This document shows positions 25,748 through 35,812 of a DNA stretch of 64,000 bases, one piece after another. Within the stretch, counting starts at the first letter, position 1, and each line of letters begins with the position of its first letter. The notes beneath the pieces are model-generated. The model searched no databases, was not told the origin of the DNA, and saw only the letters and a list, made by a program, of their open reading frames with translations. A program made the position numbers and the translations under genes. Source of the DNA: AP-15 sp035503615 (GTDB lineage: Bacteria > Pseudomonadota > Alphaproteobacteria > ATCC43930 > CGMCC-115725); the NCBI GenBank assembly GCA_035503615.1, contig DATJTI010000027.1, positions 6,253-70,252 of the forward strand, in the 5' to 3' direction.

Positions 25748-27610
25748 TCAATCCGCCGCGGCGCGGGGCTGGCCGTGCTCGTCAGTATAGATCTCGGCAC
25801 CCTGCTTGAGGAATTCCTGCGACTTCTCCGCCATGCCGGAGCGCGCGTAGTCGCGGATTTCCTGGGTGATCTGCATCGAGCAGAATTTCGGCCCACACAT
25901 CGAGCAGAAATGGGCGAGTTTCGCGCCTTCGGCCGGCAGGGTCTGGTCGTGGAACTTCTCGGCCGTCTCGGGGTCGAGCGACAGGTTGAACTGGTCCTTC
26001 CAGCGGAACTCGAACCGTGCCCGTGACAGCGCATCGTCGCGCTCGCGCGCCGCCGGATGGCCCTTGGCGAGATCGGCCGCATGGGCGGCGATCTTGTAGG
26101 TGATGACGCCCACTTTGACGTCGTCGCGGTCGGGCAGCCCCAGATGCTCCTTCGGCGTCACATAGCAGAGCAATGCCGTGCCAAACCAGCCGATCATCGC
26201 CGCACCGATGCCCGAGGTGATATGGTCGTAGCCCGGAGCGATATCGGTGGTCAGCGGACCCAGCGTGTAGAACGGCGCCTCGCCGCATTCCTCAAGCTGC
26301 TTTTCCATGTTGATCTTGATCTTGTGCATCGGCACGTGGCCGGGGCCCTCGATCATGACCTGCACGCCATCCTCCCAGGCGAGCTTGGTCAATTCGCCCA
26401 GGGTTTCCAATTCGGCGAACTGGGCGCGGTCGTTGGCGTCGGCGATCGAGCCGGGGCGCAGCCCGTCGCCCAGCGAGTAGCTCACGTCATAGGCCCGCAT
26501 GATCTCGTTGATCTCGCGGAAATGGGTGTAGAGGAAGCTCTCCTGGTGATGGGCGAGGCACCATTTCGCCATGATCGAGCCGCCGCGCGAAACGATGCCG
26601 GTGACGCGAGAAGCGGTCAGCGGGATGTAGGCGAGCCGCACGCCGGCATGGATCGTGAAGTAATCGACCCCCTGCTCGGCCTGCTCGATCAACGTGTCGC
26701 GGAACAATTCCCAAGTCAATTCCTCGGCCTTGCCGCCGACCTTTTCGAGCGCCTGGTAGATCGGCACGGTACCGATCGGCACCGGCGAGTTGCGGATGAT
26801 CCATTCGCGGATCGTGTGGATGTTGCGGCCGGTCGACAGATCCATGACCGTATCGGCACCCCAGCGCGTCGCCCACACCATCTTTTCGACTTCCTCGGCG
26901 ACCGAGGAGGTGACGATCGAATTGCCGATATTGGCGTTTACCTTGACCAGGAAGTTGCGGCCGATGATCATCGGCTCGGTTTCCGGGTGGTTGAGATTGT
27001 TCGGGATGATCGCGCGGCCGCGAGCGATCTCGTCGCGGACAAATTCCGGCGTGACATATTCCGGGATCGCCGCGCCAAAGGATTCGCCATCCAACTTGCC
27101 GTCGCGCCGCAGCTGTTCACGGCCGAGATTCTCGCGGATCGCGACATATTCCATCTCGGGCGTAACGATGCCGCGACGGGCATAGGCGATCTGGGTCGGT
27201 GCCGCCCCGGGTTTGGCGCGCAATACCTGGCGCCCGCCGCGATCGAACAGCGACACGCCACCCGCCTCGTTGCGGCGCAGCCCGTTGTCCTCCGGTCTGA
27301 CCTCGCGGCCCTGATAGAATTCGACATCGCCGCGCGCCAGGATCCACGGCTTGCGCAGCTCCGGAAGACCCTTCTGGATATCGGTCACGGCCGCCGGATC
27401 GGAATAGGGGCCCGAGGTGTCGTAGGCGCGTACCGCCGGCTCGCCGGATGCGGCTTCGAGATCGATCTCGCGCATCGCCACGCTGAGCGCAGGGTGGGTC
27501 CGGCCAGGAAGATAAATCTTGCGCGAGGCCGGGAATGGGCCGGTGGTGACCCGCAGCTCCTCGACGTTCGGCATGGGTTTTGCGGAGGACAGTGGAGCGG
27601 AATCGGGCAT
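25748..27610 (-). CDS. thiC: Phosphomethylpyrimidine synthase ThiC
   Basis: A 620-residue radical SAM enzyme that converts aminoimidazole ribotide to the pyrimidine precursor of thiamine. The non-canonical cluster motif CSMCGPKFC (CxxCxxxxC) lies near the C-terminus (about residue 575), and PGHVPMHKI and GADTVMDLSTG are present. Length fits the family. The ATG at 27610 has GGAGA upstream and lies about 75 bases after a TPP riboswitch on the same strand. No other thi gene is next to it; thiO-thiS-thiG are 33 kb away under a second riboswitch. Confidence 0.97.
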   Translation of the reverse strand: MPDSAPLSSAKPMPNVEELRVTTGPFPASRKIYLPGRTHPALSVAMREIDLEAASGEPAVRAYDTSGPYSDPAAVTDIQKGLPELRKPWILARGDVEFYQGREVRPEDNGLRRNEAGGVSLFDRGGRQVLRAKPGAAPTQIAYARRGIVTPEMEYVAIRENLGREQLRRDGKLDGESFGAAIPEYVTPEFVRDEIARGRAIIPNNLNHPETEPMIIGRNFLVKVNANIGNSIVTSSVAEEVEKMVWATRWGADTVMDLSTGRNIHTIREWIIRNSPVPIGTVPIYQALEKVGGKAEELTWELFRDTLIEQAEQGVDYFTIHAGVRLAYIPLTASRVTGIVSRGGSIMAKWCLAHHQESFLYTHFREINEIMRAYDVSYSLGDGLRPGSIADANDRAQFAELETLGELTKLAWEDGVQVMIEGPGHVPMHKIKINMEKQLEECGEAPFYTLGPLTTDIAPGYDHITSGIGAAMIGWFGTALLCYVTPKEHLGLPDRDDVKVGVITYKIAAHAADLAKGHPAARERDDALSRARFEFRWKDQFNLSLDPETAEKFHDQTLPAEGAKLAHFCSMCGPKFCSMQITQEIRDYARSGMAEKSQEFLKQGAEIYTDEHGQPRAAAD

Positions 27611-27685
27611 CAGGGTCTCCGTTGCGCCGGTTGAACGATGCTCCGGGAGATGCACGAAGGAGGGGACGGCAGCAGCCGATGCGTT

Positions 27686-27801
27686 CCTGTCCCTACGCCG
27701 GCACGACCCGGATCAGGTTCGAAGGGTTTCCGCGCCCCCGCTCTGCCTTCGAAGACACAGACGGGCCGGCGGCATCTCAGCCCCCTGACGGGGCACCCCT
27801 T
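27686..27801 (-). promoter_or_regulatory. TPP riboswitch (THI element) controlling thiC
   Basis: On the minus strand the order is AAGGGGTGCCC, GGGGGCTGAGATG, a variable stem, then ACCCTTCGAACCTGATC, CGGGT and GGCGTAGGGA, the conserved parts of the thiamine-pyrophosphate aptamer. It sits about 75 bases ahead of the thiC start, so high TPP should lower thiC expression. Confidence 0.95.
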
Positions 27802-27954
27802 GGACGAGGCGATTATCGGCAGAGACCGGTGCTGCCGTCAAGGTTGCGGTTTGATGACGCAGGCCAGGACCGGCGACCGACCAGGCCCGATCGTATCGGC
27901 GACAGCCATGCCGCCGGGAGCGGCCCGCCGACTGGTCCTGTTTCACCGACACGA

Positions 27955-28557
27955 CTATAGGCGGATCGTGATCGTGCTGCCGGGTCCGAGGAGCGGCATC
28001 AGGTCGATCAGCACGTCCCTTGCGACGGCGATGCAGCCGGCGGTCGGGGTGAAATCGGGTCGGGCGATGTGCAGGAAAATGGCGCTGCCGGCACCGGGCA
28101 CGGCCGGTGCCGTGTTGTACCCGATCACGACCAGGAGATCGTAGACATGGTCGTCGAGCCACATCGGCTCGGCATGTGCGCGATAGGGCAGCGTGACGAG
28201 GCGGTTGTAATCGGGGTCGTCCGGGTCGTCGCACCAGGCATCCTCCGGCCGCAACGGGCGCAGCGGCAGCCCGGTGCGCGGCGGCACGATGCGATCGGCG
28301 CGGTAGAAGGCTGAGATGAGCGGGTAGGTGCCGGCCGGGGTGGCGCCGTCGCCTTCTCTCTTGTGCGCGATGACCCCGCCTCGCCCGATCGCGGCCCTGG
28401 CGCTGCCATCGGGCCAGCTCAGCCGGCCGGCCCGGTATACGAGGTTTTGGGGCGCCACCCTTGCCGCTCCAACCAGATCGGCAACCGGTAGCACGGCAGG
28501 CAACAGCAGCAGCGCCCGGCGCGCAAGTCCCGGCTCAATACATGTGCTGGCCACCAT
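27955..28557 (-). CDS. YkuD-domain L,D-transpeptidase family protein
   Basis: A 200-residue protein with a hydrophobic N-terminal stretch (ALLLLPAVLPVADLVGAA, about 14-32) and a YkuD catalytic domain: the His in IFLHIARPDF and the active Cys in TPTAGCIAV near residue 176. Such enzymes cross-link or trim peptidoglycan stems in the periplasm using the Cys nucleophile. The start overlaps the last 23 bases of phaB, in a different frame, so it is probably read from the pha message although its job is in the cell wall. No LysM or other binding domain is present. Confidence 0.85.
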   Translation of the reverse strand: MVASTCIEPGLARRALLLLPAVLPVADLVGAARVAPQNLVYRAGRLSWPDGSARAAIGRGGVIAHKREGDGATPAGTYPLISAFYRADRIVPPRTGLPLRPLRPEDAWCDDPDDPDYNRLVTLPYRAHAEPMWLDDHVYDLLVVIGYNTAPAVPGAGSAIFLHIARPDFTPTAGCIAVARDVLIDLMPLLGPGSTITIRL

Positions 28558-29257
28558 TCACCGAGAGCGTCGAGCCGGTGATGAAATCGGCATCGTCGGC
28601 GACCAGGAACAATACCGTGCGGGCGATATCCTCGGCCTTGCCGAGGCGCCCGACCGGGATCCGGGCGACGATCTTTTCCAGCACCTCGGGCGGCACCGCG
28701 CGCACCATCTCGGTATCGACATAGCCCGGGGCGACGGCGTTGACGGTGATGCCGCGCGCCGCCCCTTCCTGCGCCAGCGCCTTGGTAAAGCCGTGGATAC
28801 CCGATTTGGCCGCGGCATAGTTGACCTGGCCGTATTGCCCGGCCTGGCCGTTGATGGAGCCGATATTGACGATGCGGCCAAAGCCGCGTGCACGCATCCC
28901 TTCGATGACCGCCCTCGACATGTTGAAGCAGGAAGCAAGGTTGGTCTGGATCACCGCATCCCACTGCTCGAAGCTCATCCGGTGCATCGTCGCGTCGCGG
29001 GTGATGCCGGCATTGTTGACCAGCACCTCGACCGGGCCGAGCGCCGCCTCGATCGCCTTCACCCCGTCGAGGCAGGCCTGGGGGTTGCACACGTCGAACT
29101 TGAACACTGGAATGCCGGTCTCGTCCTGCAGCTGGCACGCCGCCGCATCATTGCCGGCATAGGTCGCCGCAACTTGGTATCCGGCGTTCGCCAACGCCGT
29201 CGAGATCGCGCGGCCGATGCCGCGGGTCCCGCCGGTCACCACCGCCACCCTCGCCAT
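28535..29257 (-). CDS. phaB: Acetoacetyl-CoA reductase PhaB
   Basis: A 240-residue SDR that reduces acetoacetyl-CoA to (R)-3-hydroxybutyryl-CoA with NADPH. Cofactor motif GGTRGIG is at residues 9-15, the catalytic Ser in NIGSINGQ and the pair in NYAAAK; the PhaB hallmark GQYGQVNYAAAK is intact and the end reads LSVNGGQHMY. The phaA thiolase lies 66 bases upstream on the same strand, giving the classic two-step supply route to polyhydroxybutyrate. Confidence 0.95.
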   Translation of the reverse strand: MARVAVVTGGTRGIGRAISTALANAGYQVAATYAGNDAAACQLQDETGIPVFKFDVCNPQACLDGVKAIEAALGPVEVLVNNAGITRDATMHRMSFEQWDAVIQTNLASCFNMSRAVIEGMRARGFGRIVNIGSINGQAGQYGQVNYAAAKSGIHGFTKALAQEGAARGITVNAVAPGYVDTEMVRAVPPEVLEKIVARIPVGRLGKAEDIARTVLFLVADDADFITGSTLSVNGGQHMY

Positions 29258-29323
29258 GCGCGTCCTCCCCTCTGGTGCGGCTGCCGCTCGATACCGGGAT
29301 CGCCGGCCTGTCCGACCTGCGAG

Positions 29324-30499
29324 CTAACCGCGTTCGAGACACATGGCGATGCCCATGCCGCCGCCGATGCACAGGGTCGCCAAGCCCTTTTTTGCGTTGC
29401 GCCGCTGCATCTCATAGAGCAGCGTGATCAGTACCCGCGCCCCGGACGCGCCGATCGGATGGCCGAGCGCGATCGCACCGCCATTGACGTTGACCTTCTC
29501 CGTGTCCCAACCGAGATCCTTGTTGACCGCGCAGGCCTGCGCGGCAAAGGCCTCGTTGGCCTCGACCAGATCGAGATCGGCCGCATTCCAGCCGGCTTTT
29601 TTCAATGCCATGCGGCTCGCCGGGATCGGCCCCGATCCCATGATCGCCGGATCGACGCCGGCGGTCGCCCACGAGACGATCCGCGCCAGCGGCTTGACCC
29701 CGCGCCGGGCCGCCATCTCGGCGCTCATCAGCACGACCGCGGCCGCCCCGTCATTGATGCCCGAGGCGTTGCCGGCGGTGACTGTGCCGTTCTTGTCGAA
29801 AGCCGGGCGCAATTTCGCCAGCACCTCAACCGTGGTGCCGTGCTTGGGATGCTCGTCGGTATCGATGATCGTTTCGCCGCGCCGGCTGGCGATCTTGACC
29901 GGGACGATCTCGTCCCTGAAGCGGCCCGACTTCTGCGCGGCTTCGGCCTTGGCTTGTGAAGCGGCGGCGAAGGCATCCTGCTGCTCGCGGGTGATCTGCC
30001 AGCGCTGCGCCACGTTTTCGGCGGTGTTGCCCATGTGATAGCCGTTGAAGGCGTCCCACAAGCCGTCCTTGATCATCGTGTCGACAAGCTCGGCATCGCC
30101 CATCTTGACCCCGTTCCTCAGATGGATGCAGTGCGGGGCCTGGCTCATGCTCTCCTGTCCGCCGGCGACGACGATCTCGCTGTCACCGCCGCGGATCGCC
30201 TGCCAGCCGAGCGCCACCGTGCGCAGCCCCGAGCCGCATAGCTGGTTGACCCCGTAGGCGGTGACCTCGAACGGCAGGCCGGCGCCGATCGCCGCCTGGC
30301 GGGCCGGGTTCTGCCCCTCGCCGGCGGCCAGGATCTGCCCCATGATGACCTCGGAGACCTCCTTTGGCTCGACCGCGGCCCGGCGCAGCGCTTCGCCGAT
30401 CACGATCTCGCCAAGCTGGTGCGCGGCAAGACCCGCAAGCCCGCCATTGAACGCGCCGACCGGGGTGCGCACGGCGCCGGCAATGACGATATCGGCCAT
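29324..30499 (-). CDS. phaA: Acetyl-CoA acetyltransferase (beta-ketothiolase) PhaA
   Basis: A 391-residue biosynthetic thiolase condensing two acetyl-CoA. The nucleophilic Cys88 sits in NQLCGSG, the His in GHPIGASGAR and the second Cys in CIGGGMG near the end; NEAFAAQA is also present. The ATG at 30499 follows AGGAGGA, which fixes the start; the frame extends further upstream without thiolase similarity. It is the first of the phaA-phaB pair and lies 92 bases downstream of the synthase gene, so the three may be one operon. Confidence 0.96.
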   Translation of the reverse strand: MADIVIAGAVRTPVGAFNGGLAGLAAHQLGEIVIGEALRRAAVEPKEVSEVIMGQILAAGEGQNPARQAAIGAGLPFEVTAYGVNQLCGSGLRTVALGWQAIRGGDSEIVVAGGQESMSQAPHCIHLRNGVKMGDAELVDTMIKDGLWDAFNGYHMGNTAENVAQRWQITREQQDAFAAASQAKAEAAQKSGRFRDEIVPVKIASRRGETIIDTDEHPKHGTTVEVLAKLRPAFDKNGTVTAGNASGINDGAAAVVLMSAEMAARRGVKPLARIVSWATAGVDPAIMGSGPIPASRMALKKAGWNAADLDLVEANEAFAAQACAVNKDLGWDTEKVNVNGGAIALGHPIGASGARVLITLLYEMQRRNAKKGLATLCIGGGMGIAMCLERG

Positions 30500-30590
30500 C
30501 GGGAGATCCTCCTCGCAAGGGTGTGATTTTCGCCGGTGAATGACCGGCAATGTAGGGTCGCGGCCGGGCGGTGTCCACCGCTGCCGCTCG

Positions 30591-31898
30591 TCACCCGGCA
30601 ACGTGGGTTTGCAGCCAGTGCGCAATTGGTGTCCACAGCATCGCGGGCGCATCGGCGGCAGCCATCATGCCGACATGGCCGAGCGCCGGCCGCAGCACAT
30701 CCACCGGCCCGAAGGCCGCCGCCAGCGGTTCGGCCGCCAGCGGCGGCACGATGCGGTCGCGACCGGGGATCACGACCAGCACCGGTCGGCCGAGCCGGTG
30801 CGGCTGCACATGCTGGCCGGCGACGCGCCAGACCCCGCGGCCGGGCTCGTTGTCGCGATACCAGCTCAGGATGCAGTCGCGGGCTACCGCCAGCCCCAGC
30901 GGCACCCCGTCATTGATCCAGTCCTCGAGAGCCACGAAGGTCCGGGCCGCTCCGCTGTGGGGATCGAGGCGGGCGAGCCGCACGAATTTGCGCTCGGCGG
31001 CGAATGGATCGATCAGAAAGAAAAAGCTTTGAACGAACTCGACCGCAAGCGTGTCGGCGCAGGTTCCGGATGGGGCCAGTCCGCCGGTGGCAAGCGCCAC
31101 GAGCCGCGCTGCTGCCGGCTGCCCGGCGTGGAAATCCCACGGGGTGGCGAGCACCGCCAGGGCAGCCACCCGCTGCCGGCAGCGCAGCGCCGCCGCCAGG
31201 GCGAGCAATCCGCCCATGCAGTAGCCGAGGATGGCGAGCGGGCCGCCGGTGCATCGCGCGATCGCGGTGACGGCGCGGTCGAGCCGTGCCACATAGCCGC
31301 CGAGATCGAGGCCGCGCTCCGCGTCACCCGGGGCGTCCCAATCGACGACGATCGGCCGCAGACCGGCGGCGGCGAGATGGCGCAGAAAGCTGCGCTCGGG
31401 CAGCAGATCGAGCACGTGATAGCGATTGACCAGCGACGGCACGACCAGCACCGCAGCAGCGGCCCGGCCATCGCCATAATCGAGCAGCCGGGTGGTGCCC
31501 TCTTGCCATAGCACCGGGGCGGCTGGTTGCCGCCGCCGAAACGGATGGCGGCGATAGGCTTCGAGCCCGGTGAGATAATCCTGCGCACGTTGCGCGATCT
31601 CGCGGTCGAGTGCCGCAGCGACCCGCTCAGCTCCCAGGCGGTCGATTTCGGCGGCGAGCGCGTACAGCCGGCGCCCGCTCGCGCTCGATTGCAGCGACCC
31701 ATTCTTCAACCACGGCAAGGCGGCCTTCAACCACGGCAAGGCGGTGCGCGAGCTCAGCCATGAGCCGGCGGCACTCGCCAGATGGGTCGGAAATGGTCGC
31801 GGCGCCAGCCGCCGGTCCGGTCGTGTCGCCAAGTCCGGTCGTGTCGCCAAGTCCGGTTGCGGCGACGCCGTCATCGGCTGCATCGGCAGTGGTTGCAT
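30591..31898 (-). CDS. phaC: PhaC-like poly(3-hydroxyalkanoate) synthase (alpha/beta hydrolase fold)
   Basis: Up to 435 residues. The lipase-like box GYCMGG (Cys227 as nucleophile), Asp381 in GRDRIVPP and His408 in GHVGMM form the synthase triad, and LEDWINDGVPL is a PHA-synthase hallmark. The protein is shorter than class I synthases (about 560-600) and nearer class III PhaC in size. Family-like text starts around residue 34 (RPFPTHLASAAGSWLSS), so the first 30 residues, which include a DLATRP duplication, are uncertain. Bases 31627-31898 overlap another reading frame that encodes a PhaE-like protein. Product would build the polymer on granules from PhaA/PhaB output. Confidence 0.85.
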   Translation of the reverse strand: MQPLPMQPMTASPQPDLATRPDLATRPDRRLAPRPFPTHLASAAGSWLSSRTALPWLKAALPWLKNGSLQSSASGRRLYALAAEIDRLGAERVAAALDREIAQRAQDYLTGLEAYRRHPFRRRQPAAPVLWQEGTTRLLDYGDGRAAAAVLVVPSLVNRYHVLDLLPERSFLRHLAAAGLRPIVVDWDAPGDAERGLDLGGYVARLDRAVTAIARCTGGPLAILGYCMGGLLALAAALRCRQRVAALAVLATPWDFHAGQPAAARLVALATGGLAPSGTCADTLAVEFVQSFFFLIDPFAAERKFVRLARLDPHSGAARTFVALEDWINDGVPLGLAVARDCILSWYRDNEPGRGVWRVAGQHVQPHRLGRPVLVVIPGRDRIVPPLAAEPLAAAFGPVDVLRPALGHVGMMAAADAPAMLWTPIAHWLQTHVAG

Positions 31899-32031
31899 CG
31901 GCAGCGGTTGCGGGCCCGGCGCCGAGCTCGCGCCACAGCCGGCCCGCCGCCTCCGGATCGGCCAGCAGGGCCGTCAGATAATCCTGCCACAGCGCCAGAT
32001 AGCGACGGGCGAGGTCGCTTGCATCGCTCAT
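31627..32031 (-). CDS. Small PhaE-like/synthase-associated protein overlapping phaC
   Basis: A 134-residue frame starting MSDASDLARRYLALWQDY (ATG at 32031; another in-frame ATG at 32040). The opening, an aromatic helix followed by LTALLADPEAAGRLW, resembles small proteins found ahead of PHA synthases and the N-terminus of PhaE (recognition from memory, moderate). The middle is a low-complexity Gly/Thr/Ala stretch made by tandem duplications; the end is a predicted amphipathic helix (LAHRLAVVEGRLAVVEEWVAAIE) followed by a basic tail. Its last 270 bases overlap the start of phaC in another frame, so if both are translated the DNA is read twice. A PhaE-type subunit would activate a short PhaC. 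Confidence 0.55.
   Translation of the reverse strand: MSDASDLARRYLALWQDYLTALLADPEAAGRLWRELGAGPATAADATTADAADDGVAATGLGDTTGLGDTTGPAAGAATISDPSGECRRLMAELAHRLAVVEGRLAVVEEWVAAIERERAPAVRARRRNRPPGS
31705..31746 (+). repeat. 21-base tandem duplication within overlapping reading frames
   Basis: Two copies of TTCAACCACGGCAAGGCGGCC at 31705-31725 and 31726-31746 (two end differences). In phaC it gives LPWLKAA twice; in the overlapping frame it gives the doubled RLAVVEG/RLAVVEE heptads. Further short duplications lie nearby: an 18-base unit at 31816-31833 and 31834-31851, and a 15-base unit at 31879-31893 and 31894-31908. Confidence 0.85.
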
Positions 32032-32153
32032 CGCCGGCATTATAGGCGTTCGCGGCGTCGGCGTCCGCAGCAGCGCCGGTTTGATGAGGCGATCGCGGCG
32101 AATCGCTGTATGTTGCGCTTGGAGCAGGGGGTCCGACGGGAGAGCGCGCGCGC

Positions 32154-32762
32154 ATGAACACCCCGAACAGCGAGAAGCCCGGCCGCGAACCGGTCATCGT
32201 CAAGAAATACGCCAACCGGCGGCTCTACAACACGGCGACCAGCAGCTACGTCACCCTCGACGATCTGGCGAAGCTGATCAAGGAAGGCGGCGACTTTGTC
32301 GCTCACGACGCAAAGACCGGCGAGGACATCACCCGCTCGGTGCTGACGCAGATCATCGTCGAGCAGGAGCAGAAAGGCCAGAACCTGCTGCCGATCAGCT
32401 TTCTGCGCCAATTGATCGGCCTTTATGGCGACAGCATGCAGGTTCTGGTGCCCGGCTATCTCGAACAGGCGATGGTTGCGTTCGGGCGCAATCAGGAGCA
32501 GATGCGCAAGAGCCTGCAGGCCACCTTCGGCATCTTTCCGTTCGGCCAATTCGAGGAGATGGGCAAGCAGAACATCGCCCTGTTCCAGCGCGCCTTGAAG
32601 ATGCTGGCGCCATATCCGAGCGAGGACAGGGCCGCGCCCGCCGAGACCGCGGCGCCCGCCGCCGAGCCGGGCGAAGATCCGCGGCTGAAGCGGCTCGAGG
32701 CGCAGATCGAAGCGCTGACCCGGCAGCTCGATGCGCTCGGCCGCGAACGCAGCGACCATTAG
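32154..32762 (+). CDS. phaR: Polyhydroxyalkanoate synthesis repressor PhaR
   Basis: A 202-residue regulator. The N-terminal PHB/PHA accumulation DNA-binding domain is clear: VIVKKYANRRLYNTATSSYV, then LDDLAKLIKEG and VLTQIIVEQE. The middle is a phasin-like helical part and the last 35 residues are an Ala/Pro/Glu linker with a short coiled coil (LKRLEAQIEALTRQLDALG). PhaR binds the polymer and releases phasin and synthesis promoters when granules form. It is divergent from the phaE-like/phaC unit across a 122-base spacer, the likely operator region. trpF begins 17 bases after its stop. Confidence 0.95.
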   Translation: MNTPNSEKPGREPVIVKKYANRRLYNTATSSYVTLDDLAKLIKEGGDFVAHDAKTGEDITRSVLTQIIVEQEQKGQNLLPISFLRQLIGLYGDSMQVLVPGYLEQAMVAFGRNQEQMRKSLQATFGIFPFGQFEEMGKQNIALFQRALKMLAPYPSEDRAAPAETAAPAAEPGEDPRLKRLEAQIEALTRQLDALGRERSDH

Positions 32763-32779
32763 CGATCCGCCCTCCCGCG

Positions 32780-33421
32780 ATGGTTGCCGTCAAGATCTGC
32801 GGATTGTCGGACGAATGGGCGGTGCGGGCCGCGATCACCGGCAGGGCGGCCTATCTCGGCTTTGTGTTCTATCCGCCGAGCCCGCGTGCCGTCACCGCGG
32901 CCGAGGCTGCCCGGCTGGGCGCGATGGTCCCCGCCGGGATCAGCCGGGTCGGCCTGTTTGTCGATGCCGCGGACGAGACGATCGCCGCAATCCTCGCCGC
33001 CGTCCCGCTCGACCTGCTGCAGTTTCACGGCAATGAGACTCCGCAGCGGGTCGCCGCGGCACGGGCGCGGTTCGGCCGCAAGATCATCAAGGCGGTCCCG
33101 GTTGGCGATCGGGCCGACCTCGTGCGCGCTGCCGAGTATCAGGACGCTGCCGATCTCTTGCTGTTCGATGCCAGGCCGCCGCGCGATCCCAGCGCATTGC
33201 CCGGCGGCAACGGGCTCGCTTTCGACTGGTCGCTGCTCGCGGGACACGAATGGCGCCGGCCATGGCTGTTGTCGGGCGGGCTGACGACCGAACTGCTGGC
33301 CGACGCGGTGCGCCTCTCCGGGGCGGTTTGCGTCGATGTCTCCTCGGGTGTCGAGAGCGCCCGCGGTCGCAAGGATCCCGGGAAGATCAAAGCCTTTCTC
33401 GCCGCCGCCGACACCCTCTAG
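32780..33421 (+). CDS. trpF: Phosphoribosylanthranilate isomerase TrpF
   Basis: A 213-residue TIM-barrel enzyme for the third step from anthranilate in tryptophan synthesis. The catalytic Cys is in VKICGLSDE (residue 7 region), the catalytic Asp in LLLFDARPP; GLFVDA, LLQFHGNET and VDVSSGVES complete the family set. The ATG at 32780 gives the family opening and lies 17 bases after phaR, so phaR and trpF may share a message. trpB and trpA follow on the same strand. Confidence 0.95.
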   Translation: MVAVKICGLSDEWAVRAAITGRAAYLGFVFYPPSPRAVTAAEAARLGAMVPAGISRVGLFVDAADETIAAILAAVPLDLLQFHGNETPQRVAAARARFGRKIIKAVPVGDRADLVRAAEYQDAADLLLFDARPPRDPSALPGGNGLAFDWSLLAGHEWRRPWLLSGGLTTELLADAVRLSGAVCVDVSSGVESARGRKDPGKIKAFLAAADTL

Positions 33422-33585
33422 CCCTCCAGCGGCACCCGGTGGCCGCATCGCGACCGACCTGTGAAGAGGTTGCCGGGTCCCGAGACCGCGGCTGAGACGC
33501 CCGCGGACGGCAATTGCGTGATGCTTTTTGTGCGTGCCCTTGGTCTCCCGGTGCGGCATGTTCGCGGCAAGCGAGAGGGAGCTCG

Positions 33586-34793
<1,208 letters not shown>

Positions 34794-34797
<4 letters not shown>

Positions 34798-35627
34798 GCC
34801 GCATCGAGAAGCGCTTTGCCGCGCTCAAGGAGGAGGGGCGGGCCGGCCTCATCGCCTATCTGACCGCCGGCGATCCCGATCCCGACACCTCGGCGGCATT
34901 GTTCGAGGGCGTCGCGGCGGCGGGCGCCGATCTGATCGAGATCGGCATGCCGTTTTCCGACCCGATGGCCGATGGGCCGGCGATTCAGGCGGGCGGGCTC
35001 AGGGCGCTGAAATCGGGCATGACCCTGCGCAAGACGCTGGCGTTGGCGCGCTGCCTGCGCCAGAACGACGCTAATACGCCATTGATCTTGATGGGTTATT
35101 ATAATCCGATCTACCGCTATGGCGCCGATCTGTTTGCCCGCGACGCGGTCGAGGCCGGGATCGACGGCGCCATCGTCGTCGACCTGCCGCCCGAGGAAGA
35201 TGCCGAGCTTCTCGGGCCGGCGCGCGCCGCCGGGCTCGATCTCGTTCGCTTGGCGACGCCGACCAGCGATGACCGGCGCCTGCCGGCGATCATGCGCGGC
35301 GCCGGCGGCTTTCTCTATTACGTCGCGATCGCCGGCATCACCGGCACCCGCTCGGCCGACGCCGGCGCTGTGCACGCGGCGGTGGCGCGGTTACGCCGCT
35401 ATACCGACCTGCCGGTTGCGGTCGGGTTTGGCATCAAGAATCCCGAGCAGGCCGCCGCGGTCGCCCGCGCCGCCGACGCCGCCGCGGTCGGCTCGGCCCT
35501 CGTCGACCGGGTGGCGCAGCATCTCGATGGCGACGGCCATGCCCGGCCCGGTCTCGTCGACGCTGTGCTCGGCGACATCAACGCTCTGGCGCGGGGGGTC
35601 AGGGGGGCGCGCGAAAACCGCGCCTGA
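34794..35627 (+). CDS. trpA: Tryptophan synthase alpha subunit
   Basis: A 277-residue TIM-barrel subunit releasing indole from indole-3-glycerol phosphate and channelling it to TrpB. The catalytic pair is at the classical positions, E49 (IEIGMPFSDP) and D60 (MADGP). The start is a GTG that overlaps the trpB stop (GTGA), which ties their translation. Right after the TGA the DNA continues with a VOC-type gene remnant. Confidence 0.97.
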
Positions 35628-35748
35628 CGCTTCGATCACGTCACGATCGGCGTCAGCGACCTCGCGCGTGCGCCACTTCAGCGGCGGCGGGCTGGCGCCA
35701 CTCGACATCATCCGGCTTTGCGCCGTGGGCGACGGCTTTTCGGGCTAG
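35628..35748 (+). pseudogene. Remnant of a glyoxalase/VOC-family gene
   Basis: Directly after the trpA stop, and in the same frame, the codons read RFDHVTIGVSDLAR, the typical first strand of a VOC protein. One frame over, from 35668, the text continues as VRHFSGGGLAPLDIIRLCA and VGDGFSG before a TAG at 35746-35748, again VOC-like (compare FYDAALAPLG in the family). So a frameshift joins two parts of one N-terminal module, and the rest of the gene is gone. No start codon precedes it. It is a decayed fragment rather than a live gene. Confidence 0.7.
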
Positions 35749-35812
35749 GGGTCGCGCCATTTCACGAGGCGGTTGCCGGTCGCACCCGGCGCCGGCAATC
35801 ACCAAAGCACCG

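Noticed and set aside
26057..27634. 525-codon plus-strand frame opposite thiC
   Set aside because: Antisense shadow of thiC; composition is Asp/His/Arg-rich as expected for such shadows.
28328..29959. Long plus-strand frame opposite phaB and phaA
   Set aside because: Its text is low-complexity and mirrors the codon pattern of the real thiolase and reductase genes on the minus strand.
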